Positions 1 through 8,126 of a stretch of 28,341 nucleotides of DNA are shown here, piece by piece. Every line of letters begins with the position of its first letter. Positions within the stretch are counted from its first letter, which is position 1. The notes beneath the pieces are model-generated. The model was not told the origin of the DNA, ran no database searches, and saw nothing but the letters and a program-made list of their open reading frames with translations. The position numbers were made by a program, and so were the translations under genes. Location of the stretch: NCBI GenBank assembly GCA_900155495.1, contig FTLJ01000671.1:1-28341 (forward strand). The letters run 5' to 3'. Source of the DNA: Porogramme epimiltina. Taxonomy: Eukaryota > Basidiomycota > Agaricomycetes > Polyporales > Polyporaceae.

Positions 1-233
1 TGTGGAACGGAGGCGAGCACGCGAGAGGAGTGTTAGAAGTGTGCCGAAAGTCGGGAGGAGAGAGCACACGAAGAACACTAAAGTCCGCAAGCGCCGGCGT
101 CATTTTTTCGGTGCTTGCCCCTTGGCGTCGTGGCTTGCCTTTCGCCCATGCTTTCCCTTCTCCCATCATCCTCATTCCTTCTACGCCACGCTCCTTCTCT
201 CCCGGTACCCCTTCTCTGTCTCTAGTCCCAACC
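1..233. other. Upstream region of the broken DUF7729-like gene
   Basis: Pyrimidine-rich DNA (many CCCTTCTC and TCTCTC stretches) leads into the first plausible ATG at 234. This fits a fungal 5' leader or core promoter. An open frame crosses it, but its translation is basic low-complexity sequence with no recognisable domain, so I do not call a gene here. No clear TATA box is visible. Confidence 0.35.
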
Positions 234-1920
234 ATGTTCACGCCCCCAGCGTCCACCGATCCCCGACGACCCACTGCAAACCGCCCTCGGCGTTGCAGAT
301 ACGTCCCTCAGGCCTGATGTCCACGGTGAATTTTTCCTCAGCCCCTCCCCCAGCTGCTCTAGATCCCCCTCCCCCTCGTCCAGACACGACCACCGATCCC
401 TCTACTCAATAGACGGTTTGTATACATTCATCCAGCTGCTGCTGCTCAAGAAACGCCGCACGCGTTGGACCGTCGTCCTCATACCCCTCCCCTTGTCCTC
501 GTCGGCCTCTCCACCCGCTTCCTCACCCACTCCGCCGCCCTCGACGTCTTCGCCACCCGCGACCCGAGCTGGCAGACTAGACGCCGCACAAACGACATAC
601 GAATTCCGACCCTGCGCCTGCCGAGTCGACTGCCACCACTGTGGGCAGCGCGACGCCGACGGGCACCGCGCTCCCGCTCGCGCCCTCATCAACCGCCCCG
701 CCGACGGTGACCGCGGGGAGCGCGACGGTGCCTACGGGCACGCCGGATTTCCCGAAGCCGTTCCCGCAGACGTTCGACGACACGTTCTCGACCAACTACT
801 TGACGATCGGCTGCCAGGACTTCATGATGAACATGACCCAGGCGTCCACGTTCCGTGAGTGCCGCCCATTCTCGTTCCCTGTCCAGGACTCGAACACGTT
901 CATCACGGTGAGTCTATTCGATTTCCGTGCACCCCCTTGAGCCGGTCCCCCACCTTTTTTTCTATATTCACCTGCAAGCGCCTTCTTTTCCCCTTCGCTG
1001 TTTATATCTCCCATTCCAAGAAACAGAGGCGCGGAGTACGAGGTCGCGGGATGCGTTACGTCCTCTCTAGCCTTCCTGCGCCCGTCTTTGACACGTCCTT
1101 GTGCTCCAGCACTCCCGCAGGGCCTGCCTATGGGGAGCCACCAAATTTTCCCCCTTCTCTCCCTGGATAAGGTTCGAGATCGCAGCTTGCTAACCTCGGC
1201 CGCGATCGAAGCAGAGCCAAAGGAGTATCACCGCGCTGAACGTCATCCTCTGGGGGACGTACAACACCGACGCGTCGCGAGCACGGCGTGGTTCGAGGAG
1301 AACATTCAGACGAACTGCAAGATGGACCTGAGCACGAAGAACTCGGTCGTCCTTGATGCCCTCGCAGGTACGTCAACCGCCCTCCACGAGGGTCGTCTTT
1401 CGTGCGAACGGACGCTCACACGCCTTCACCCTCCTCTGCCCCTCTGCCCCTGTCGTCTTGCCCCGCACGTGCCCCCGCCTTTCCGCCCGCCCGCCCTCCC
1501 CTCAATCACGCCGGCCTCCAAGCGTAATCAGTGATGCGCACCGCCGCCTGTGCGGTGAACAACAGCACCAACACGTACTACTACGTCGACGCGCTGCAGG
1601 CCGTGAGGGCGGCGGACCTCTACCTCTACCAGCTCCCGCTCGGGCTGCCCCTGCTGAACGCGACGGTGCCGTCATGCGACGCGTGCGTGCAGCGCGTCAA
1701 GGGCGCGTTCGCCGAGGGCGGCGCGGGCGTCGACGCGCTCACGGAGACGTACGCGGAGGTAGGCACGGTCAACCGCGCGTGCGGCGCCGTGCAGGCAGCA
1801 GGGTCCGGCGCTGCTGGCCTTCGTGCACGGCGGGCAGCGGCGGTCGTCTCTATCTCCCCTCCTTCATCGTCGCCGCGTAGCTACCCTATGTATGGCCCCA
1901 CCCGAATATATTTATATTAG
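234..1920 (+). pseudogene. Broken copy of a conserved fungal membrane/secreted protein (DUF7729-like)
   Basis: The parts of one protein are readable in order but in changing frames. MFTPPASTDPRRP (234) is followed by a basic stretch ending KKRRTRWTVVLIP (about 442-490). Then come LVLVGLSTRFLTH, a membrane-anchor-like segment (about 490-590), and a Ser/Thr/Pro-rich linker ending FPKPFPQTF. The conserved core runs YLTIGCQDFMMNMTQ / FRECRPFSF (about 795-907), SITALNVILWGTYNT (1224-1270), FEENIQTNCKMDLS, MRTAACAVNNSTNTYYYV and DLYLYQLPLGLPLLN. Family knowledge: this Cys pattern and the YFYQLPLG-like block match a fungal family I recall as DUF7729, function unknown; the name is from memory. Two GT-AG introns fit (908-1214, and 1368-1531 less well). 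Frame breaks occur near 275, 487, 592 and 1280. TAA at 1525 interrupts a GLQA-like stretch just before MRTAAC. Decay is the likeliest explanation; local assembly indels are the alternative. Confidence 0.62.
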
Positions 1921-2165
1921 TGCGCTATCCTGGATCCAGAGAACTGTAGTGCACTATAAAAACGGCACCGGGAAGAATATAGTACTATAATGAACTATAT
2001 AAGACACCCCCAAAGCTATAGAGTGCAATAGTGTGCTAAGCCTGCGCTATGGCGCGCTATGGCGCGCTACGTGGCACCTGGTGCGCATGATATAGCGCAT
2101 CAGAAAGGGGGGGTAGCTATGGGGCTACGGGCGCTATATAGCGCCCATTGCGCTACATAGCATCT
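1921..2165. repeat. GCGCTA/TATAGCGC palindrome-rich repeat block
   Basis: A non-coding spacer in which short GC palindromes alternate with AT steps. The 10-bp unit GCGCTATGGC occurs twice in tandem from 2044, followed by a third diverged copy. A perfect 18-bp palindrome, GGGCGCTATATAGCGCCC, lies at 2129-2146. TATAGCGCAT and TTGCGCTACATAGC lie close by. No open frame of note is present. It could be a fragment of a dispersed repeat or a structured satellite-like remnant. Confidence 0.55.
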
Positions 2166-2541
2166 GGATTTTTTTCTGATGTTTGGGGATAGAAGGTTGA
2201 AGCCGAAGGGTTTCCCAAGCTTGAAGTCATTTTGGGGGCAGCTTAGATAGATTGGCGTGAATGGAGCCCTATCACTCGTGAGGGAATTCTATATAACTCG
2301 TTCTGAAACCAAGATGCTGCACATGCCAGGTAATATTGACGTTCACATGCAACTCAGGGCGAACTGCAAATCGGCGAGTCGAACGTGCGTGCTGAATATA
2401 CATATCTGCCGCCATACTATGCGAATTACCTTGAATAGACCACTAGCGAGGGAGCAGGTCCCGCATATCATGCGGCCGCGACACCATAATCGAAAAGAAC
2501 ACGTGTTTAAGTTGTAACACAAGCCTGATGTATTGTACAAA
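2166..2541. other. Spacer and 3' flank of the left-arm F-box gene
   Basis: No gene is supported. The part from about 2370 to 2541 is the 3' flank of the minus-strand F-box gene. Read on the minus strand, it resembles the 3' flank of the plus-strand paralogue: CTCGCTAGTG at 2441-2450 (reverse) matches 7610-7619. The inverted duplication therefore runs past both stop codons. Confidence 0.5.
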
Positions 2542-4218
2542 CTATCTTTCGAAGGACAAGCAGTCTATGTTATCAAGAATGTCATCCTTGTACAGCGCAA
2601 CCACCTCCATCAACGGCGTGACGTCCTCGTCAAAATCGTGGAATTTGAACATCTTCCACTTCGGCAGTCCGAACGTCGACCGGCGATGAAGCACCGCGGC
2701 GAGGCACTCCACCATGCCCGAGGTGTCCCAGCCCATCCCGGACGCTGTGACGGACTCGAGCGTCGGACATACAAGCGTGATGGCATTGCTCGCCTGGGAG
2801 CTTTCAACCGCCTCGGACTCGTGTGGGCCAGCTTCAGGCGTCCGTTGCGGACGGCCGAGGGCGGAGAACAGCCCGGCGAGGGAGCCTGTGGTGCCTAGTT
2901 TAAGCGCCTTGATGTCCGGAAACTGGGAGAAGAGGTCGACCCATTTCTCCGAGTCGGAGCCGTGAGGGACGTCGCCGAACCGAGGGACGTCGCCGAACCG
3001 CGCGGCGTAGATTTCGAGCTCTGCGATGGGCGTGCCGGCAAAGACCCTGCTGAACGCCCTGAGGGAGACTTCAAGCGTAGGGCGTACGCCGTGTGCCCAC
3101 TCCCCTGGGCCTTCAAGAGAGAAGTGGGTGTTTGCGTTGCCTATGTTCATCCGCTCGTTATCGAGATTATTGGAAGCGTATATGTAGTGCCCGTGTGTGG
3201 TAGTTCGCAGACGGGAGGCCAGCAGCTCGGTGCAGAGGGACGCGAAGCGGTCCGGGGCGTTGGCAAAGTTGCCGAAGTCGCTCAACATACCATGGACGTG
3301 AAGGTCGGCGTCGTTGCTGATAGCGACGGTGGAGAGGAACCACGATGCGTGTCCCAGCGCGTCGCAGAGGGAAAGCGAGGAGAGCTTTTCTAGCTTGGTG
3401 ACCTTGGATGCGCTGTCCTTTGGGGGGAGGGCGTGCGAGCCGAGCACCTTCCAGAGGCGGAGATCCTCCAGGTTCTTGCAGCCTCCAAGGACTTCGATAA
3501 TCCTATTGAGTGGCTGGGGGGAGTCGAGATTGAAGGAACAGGATGTTAGGCACAAGACCGTAAGCCGCGAAAGAAGGGGGACAGAAGTTTCGTAGATGAC
3601 GGCCGATTCTAGGCTGAGCAGTTGGAGGACGGGAAATTTATCGAGAGTGAGGGCAGGGCTGGAGAGATGAACGCGACCTTCGATAGGGGTGGTCTCTTCG
3701 TCAATATTAACAGCGAGTGAGTCGACTCGCAGCTCTTCGAGGAGAGGGAGGTCGGTGCCCCCCAGAGGACGAAGAACATCCGGGCGCTGAGTGGCGCCTG
3801 GTGAAATTTCGACGAACATCCGGCGGAGGCGATGGGCCTGAGTCTCGAGGATCCTTGGGAGGAGGTAGGCCGCCACGTCCCCGTCTCGGAAACGTATGTC
3901 TAGTAGTGCCTCTGCGGTCCGCGGGAGAATCAAGTCGAAGTGCCTGGTTGCTCCCTCAATGCGCTGGTGAGAGATCGGATATTCTCTATCTGACCGCCGG
4001 TAATATCGTGCTCCGACGTCCATCACCTTCCAAAGATCCGCCGTAGACAAAACGACCTCTCTCCAGTGCCGACATACGAGCATGATAGTGCATAACATGT
4101 CGAAGAAACTCTCGTCGGTCCATGGGCCGCAGTATTTGCCATACGATTTGCTGAAACGCACGAATATTGTAGCCAATAGTTCGTTAGGAAGCTTGTGGAT
4201 GTGTGAGGGGTCGCCCAT
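2542..4218 (-). CDS. F-box-like protein, left arm of the palindrome (558 aa)
   Basis: Likely a substrate adaptor of an SCF (SKP1-cullin-F-box) ubiquitin ligase. The F-box lies at residues 8-67: HKLPNELLATIF, then IMLVCRHWREVVLSTADLWKVMD. About 400 residues with LRR-like leucine spacing follow (LTVLCLTSCSF, LEDLRLWKVL, LEKLSSLSL). A C-terminal block, CPTLESVTASGMGWDTSGMV...GLPKWKMFKF, is shared with the paralogue at 5890 and in weaker form with the gene at 24057. It is one uninterrupted coding exon. The start is the ATG at 4218, the position equivalent to the paralogue's start. A 61-bp 5' UTR intron (4290-4230) and a TATA box (4441-4447) are likely. An 18-bp tandem duplication (2964-2999) repeats RFGDVP. 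F-box-SKP1 function is family knowledge; the substrate is unknown. Confidence 0.9.
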   Translation of the reverse strand: MGDPSHIHKLPNELLATIFVRFSKSYGKYCGPWTDESFFDMLCTIMLVCRHWREVVLSTADLWKVMDVGARYYRRSDREYPISHQRIEGATRHFDLILPRTAEALLDIRFRDGDVAAYLLPRILETQAHRLRRMFVEISPGATQRPDVLRPLGGTDLPLLEELRVDSLAVNIDEETTPIEGRVHLSSPALTLDKFPVLQLLSLESAVIYETSVPLLSRLTVLCLTSCSFNLDSPQPLNRIIEVLGGCKNLEDLRLWKVLGSHALPPKDSASKVTKLEKLSSLSLCDALGHASWFLSTVAISNDADLHVHGMLSDFGNFANAPDRFASLCTELLASRLRTTTHGHYIYASNNLDNERMNIGNANTHFSLEGPGEWAHGVRPTLEVSLRAFSRVFAGTPIAELEIYAARFGDVPRFGDVPHGSDSEKWVDLFSQFPDIKALKLGTTGSLAGLFSALGRPQRTPEAGPHESEAVESSQASNAITLVCPTLESVTASGMGWDTSGMVECLAAVLHRRSTFGLPKWKMFKFHDFDEDVTPLMEVVALYKDDILDNIDCLSFER

Positions 4219-4770
4219 GGTGGGATGCTCTGTGTGATATTGCCGTTAAAACCTTCGGAGCCTTGGGAGGGTTATGAACACGTCACTCACCGAGACCTAG
4301 TCGGCGAACACGAATAACGTGGGCTCGGACGCAGATATAGAAGGAGGCGAGATAGTTCCCCAAGGAGACTATCCTAAGATGAAGTGACTGAGCGCAAAGG
4401 AATGAGACGAGACGACGTACACTCTTGAACTCCGCCCAACATATATAGTCGCGTGGCACCAGGGTATGGGTTACGCAACGTCGCCGCATCGGAGTCCAAG
4501 AGACAATGTGAACGTTTCCCGTCGCGACCTCATATGAAGCGACCGACCACAGACTAAGCGCAAGTAATAAAGCAAGTGTGGCCGTGGTATTGTGGTCGCC
4601 AGGATACGCAGTCCCTCTCGACGCCTCTCCAATCATTCTCGTACGGCGACCTCCCTAGCAGGGCTGAGGTAGTGAGGAGCATGTCGTGTGATGCGGCCGC
4701 CGGCATCCTATACATCAGTGTGGTCTCCTAGCGTCTCTATGGGCACACAATAAGATAATCAGCACGCTTC
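4219..4770 (-). promoter_or_regulatory. Promoter, TATA box and 5' UTR intron of the left-arm F-box gene
   Basis: On the minus strand TATATAT (4447-4441) follows ACGCGAC and lies about 225 bp before the ATG. The block CACGCGACTATATAT matches GGCGCGACTATATAT on the opposite arm. Downstream, GTGAGTGACGTGTTCATA at 4290 opens a likely 61-bp 5' UTR intron ending CACACAG at 4230. The same donor sequence occurs in the right arm. The block with GCTTCATATGAGGTCGC (about 4525-4541) is among the best conserved non-coding parts of the palindrome and is a candidate regulatory site. Confidence 0.55.
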
Positions 4771-5067
4771 CATGTTCACTATGGCTAATGCACTTACCTT
4801 GATTGGCAACCATTCTCTGTCGGAGAGACCCGAGCACAAGACTGGGTCACTGCGCTGCTGTCTTGGAGGCTCATCCGTATTCTAAGGATATTAGTCGATC
4901 CAGTATATGCCATGGCACACATTACTAGCGACGTGAATCTGCGAGAGTGTATACGAGTTGTGCGAGGAAGCCGTTGACTGATGAGGAAGACCGTGAGTGG
5001 ACTTTCGGACGTCCTGCCAGCGAAGCGCCGGACTCCACGCGACAGAGCCAAGTCCGAGATTCCCGGA

Positions 5068-5080
5068 CCCCCCCCCCCCC
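5068..5080. repeat. Poly-C tract near the palindrome centre
   Basis: Thirteen consecutive C bases sit almost exactly at the mirror point of the inverted duplication. On the other strand this is a G run. Immediately to the right come GC-rich short repeats (ACGCGCCCAACGCGCGCC) with no counterpart on the left arm, so this segment is the asymmetric spacer between the arms. Confidence 0.75.
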
Positions 5081-5399
5081 AAACGCGCCCAACGCGCGCC
5101 TCCAGGCTCCCCCTGGCCTGGCAGATTTCGGCGCTACACGTCGACCGTCCACTGGTCTTACTCATTATCTAACAACCTACACACGTAGCTCACAGGTGCG
5201 TCCCCAGATTTGGGTAAGAAGTATCGCCTTTCTTTGAAAACAGCCAATTTGAAATAGTCTCATAATACGGACGACTCTCTGAGAGAGTAATGCAGCGACC
5301 TAGTAGTCTTGCGGAGTCGCCGCACGGGTCCCTCCGACAGAGGGGGGTTGCCATTGGTCAGTGCTCTGACCATTGTGAACGATGAAAGCGTGCTTACTG

Positions 5400-5889
5400 T
5401 CCTCTTGTGTGGCTCTATAGCTGCCAACAGACTACGCCGGTGTAGCTGATGGCCGTATCGCACAATTGTCCCGGCACCAGGGAGAACACCATGTGCGAAT
5501 GACTACATGGCTGAGGTGACGTCGAAAGGGACAACATATTTGAACAACCACAATGTCCAATGATGGCACCCATCAAGTTTGTGGTCTGTCGCTTCATATG
5601 AGGTAGCAAAGGGAAGCGTTCACATCGTCTCTTAGAATCCGACGCGGCTACCTCGTGGCCCGGCGTACGGTGGCGCGACTATATATTGGGGACGTGCGTC
5701 GTCTAGCATCCTCGTCCTGTACTCCGTCCTCTGAAATCCAACCCGTCTCCTTGGACAACTCTCTCTTCGCATCCTACATCCGTGTTCAGACACACATTAT
5801 TCCTATTCACTGACCAGGTCCCAGTGAGTGACGCGTTCATAGTCCCCCGAAGAAGTTGTTAACAGCCATATCATGTAAAGAATATTGCC
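5400..5889 (+). promoter_or_regulatory. Promoter, TATA box and 5' UTR intron of the right-arm F-box gene
   Basis: TATATAT (5680-5686) follows GGCGCGAC about 204 bp before the ATG and mirrors the left arm. A 5' UTR intron is likely at 5824-5865: donor GTGAGTGACGCG, acceptor GTTAACAG, 42 bp, with the same donor context as the left arm. A start-stop upstream ORF (ATGTAA, 5873-5878) lies 11 bp before the main ATG and has no counterpart in the left arm, so translation of the two paralogues may be tuned differently. Confidence 0.55.
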
Positions 5890-7515
5890 ATGTGCTACCC
5901 GCCACATGTACACAAGCTTCCTAACGAACTTTTGGCGAAAGTATTCGTATCTTTTGCCCCCGATTCACCCGACTGGTACTGGCAGTCCCTCCAGCCCATC
6001 ATATCCCTCGACTTGTTGGGCATAATCATGCTCGTATGTCGGCACTGGAGAGAGGTTGCCTTGTCTACAGTGGACCTTTGGAGGGTGATGGATATTGGGG
6101 CGCGATCCTTCACAGCGTCAGACGGCAATTATCCGGCCTACCTTGAACGCGTCGAGAGAGCAGCCAGGTATTTTGACTTGATTCTCCCGCGGACCGCAGA
6201 GGCGCCACTAGAGATACGTTTCGGGGACGCGGAAGTGGCAGCCTATATTCTCCCTAAGATTCTTGCGACTCTGGCCTATCGCCTCCATCAAGTCGTGGTC
6301 GAACTTCCACAAGGCGCGAGTCAATTCCCGGACCTCATTCGCCTCCTCGCGGACACTAAGTTCCTTATCCTCGATGAGCTGCGTGTCGAATCGAACCATT
6401 CCCGCAAAGGGCACCCCCCCATTGAAGATCGTGTTCATTGCCTCAACCCCGCGCTCACTCTCAAGCGCTTTCCCGCTCTTCGCACACTCTTCCAGGAATC
6501 GGTCGTCATCTACGAAACTTCCGTGCCCCTTCTTTCCCGAATCACAAACTTGTACCTGGATTCCTGCTCGTTCAACTTCGATTCCCCACAGCCACTTAAC
6601 AGGTTCATTGAAGTCCTTGGAGGCTGCAAGAACTTGATGGAACTCCGCCTCTTGGAGGTGCTCACTTCGCACAACCTTCCCCCAAAGGGCAGTGCGCCCA
6701 GGGTCGCCAAACTCGAAAAGCTCATCTCGCTCTATCTTTCGGAAGAACTAGAATACGCATCATGGTTCATGTCCTCCATTTCCATCAACAACAGTGCTAA
6801 TCTTAACATCACCGGGCTGGTGTACGAATTCGAGCCCTATGCCGATATGGATCTCTTCGCGTCCCTCTACCCCGCGTCAATGGCCTCCCATCTGAAAACG
6901 GTCACATACGGGAACATAGGCACTTCCAACGGGGATGCGCTCGAACGTATGACGGTAGGCATCCCAAACGCCTATTTCATCCTTGGAGGTGGAGAATTTG
7001 GCGTGCACCCCACGCTCGAATTCTCCCTTCGTGCATTCAGTAGGATTTTCGCCGGCGCACCCATCACCAAGGTCAGCATAACTGGCGCAGAGTTCGGAGA
7101 CTTATCTCGCGGTTCCGACTCACAAATCTGGGTCAATTTCTTCTCTCAGTTTCCAGACATCAAGGAGCTGGAATTGGGTTACTGCAAGGGCTCCCTGGTG
7201 GGACTGTTCGCCGCCCTCGGCCTTCCACTGCAGACGCAGGCCGATTGTGACTCCCAGGCCAGCATGCCCGTGTATCCGATGCTTGAATCTATCACGGCGA
7301 CGGGCCCCGGGCTGGAGTGGGAGACCTCGGGTATGGTGGAGTCCTTTGCCGCGATGCTTCGTCGCCGGTCAGGGCTCGGACTGCCGAAGTGGAAGGTGCT
7401 CGATTTCAAAGATGGTTTTGAGAATGTTGGCAGGCTGAGAGAGGTGGTTGCGCTGTACAGGGATGTCGTGTTTGGCAACGTAGACTGGTTGTCCTTCAAA
7501 GGGAGATCCGATTAA
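5890..7515 (+). CDS. F-box-like protein, right arm of the palindrome (541 aa)
   Basis: Close paralogue of the minus-strand gene at 2542 and likely an SCF ubiquitin-ligase adaptor. The F-box lies at residues 8-70 (HKLPNELLAKVF, then IMLVCRHWREVALSTVDLWRVMD). The LRR-like region has identical islands with the paralogue: FDLILPRTAEA, VIYETSVPLLSR, DSPQPLNR and IEVLGGCKNL. The C-terminal block TSGMVESFAAMLRRR...GLPKWKVLDF is also shared. The gene is uninterrupted. The ATG at 5890 is chosen because it aligns with the paralogue and gives the canonical short N-terminus before the F-box. Differences cluster in the C-terminal half, which would contact substrate if the family model holds. It lacks the RFGDVP duplication of the left copy. 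Both copies are intact, so selection for function is likely. Confidence 0.9.
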   Translation: MCYPPHVHKLPNELLAKVFVSFAPDSPDWYWQSLQPIISLDLLGIIMLVCRHWREVALSTVDLWRVMDIGARSFTASDGNYPAYLERVERAARYFDLILPRTAEAPLEIRFGDAEVAAYILPKILATLAYRLHQVVVELPQGASQFPDLIRLLADTKFLILDELRVESNHSRKGHPPIEDRVHCLNPALTLKRFPALRTLFQESVVIYETSVPLLSRITNLYLDSCSFNFDSPQPLNRFIEVLGGCKNLMELRLLEVLTSHNLPPKGSAPRVAKLEKLISLYLSEELEYASWFMSSISINNSANLNITGLVYEFEPYADMDLFASLYPASMASHLKTVTYGNIGTSNGDALERMTVGIPNAYFILGGGEFGVHPTLEFSLRAFSRIFAGAPITKVSITGAEFGDLSRGSDSQIWVNFFSQFPDIKELELGYCKGSLVGLFAALGLPLQTQADCDSQASMPVYPMLESITATGPGLEWETSGMVESFAAMLRRRSGLGLPKWKVLDFKDGFENVGRLREVVALYRDVVFGNVDWLSFKGRSD

Positions 7516-8126
7516 TGTACAGGGCCTGTGTCACGATTAGAAGTTTCCCTTTCAACTGAAATGGCGCAGATTCCAGACGCAAGGTGTACGGGAGTTGACC
7601 CCTCAACACCTCGCTAGTGACAAGTACATTCAAGCTGATTTGCATCATGATATGCTCGAATATACGCAGGTTTCTTACTATTACTTTAAGCAGAAGAAAT
7701 TAACCTGAGCTGAATATAGACAATCATATTTAGTCTAGGAGCAGGAAGATGGTAGCGACAAGCGGCGGCTACTCAGAGCCTTGAGAGGAGTCCCTCCGGA
7801 TTGATATTGTAAGCCAGGTACTGAATCCTGCTTGGTCCTGAGTGTGTTCGTAAATTCGTAAGACAGCAAGCATAGTAAGCCCTTCAGTGAGACCCGTCAA
7901 TTTCCTTATTCTTGTATAATCTTTGATTCATTTTTGAGGCGGAACGAAGTAATGGCATCTCTTGTAGCCTATACTAGCATGATGCACGATGATTAATTAT
8001 GTAGTGGCGCCTACGTCCCTGGCAAGATACATGTTCCAATACCCGTCGTAAATATCCACCTCAAGTCCAAGGGTTGCACCGGCCCCAATATCGGCGCACA
8101 ATTCCACATGTGGCATAACGAAGACG
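7516..8126. other. Convergent spacer between the F-box and membrane-protein genes
   Basis: AT-richer DNA without a supportable gene. The first 150 bases are the 3' flank shared with the left palindrome arm. The piece 7520-7600 has a third relative at 10121-10205. The remainder (7670-8126) shows nothing I can name. Confidence 0.45.

Larger units (their letters stand above)
2370..7670. repeat. Diverged head-to-head inverted duplication carrying two F-box genes
   Basis: The reverse strand of about 2370-5040 aligns by eye with the forward strand of about 5110-7670. Anchors are TCGCTTCATATGAGGT (4527-4542 reverse, 5589-5604 forward, 16/16), CGGGTCTCTCCGACAGAG against CGGGTCCCTCCGACAGAG (4815-4832, 5325-5342), GTCCACT...GGTCTT (4981-5002, 5147-5165), both coding regions and both 3' flanks. 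The mirror point estimated from these anchors stays between about 5030 and 5080. At the centre is a 13-base C run (5068-5080). Similarity is interrupted by small indels, so the duplication is old rather than a fresh fold-back artefact. Confidence 0.85.

Noticed and set aside
4283..4636. 117-codon open frame on the minus strand between the palindrome F-box genes
   Set aside because: It lies in the duplicated promoter, and the equivalent right-arm sequence does not keep the frame open, so it is probably not coding.
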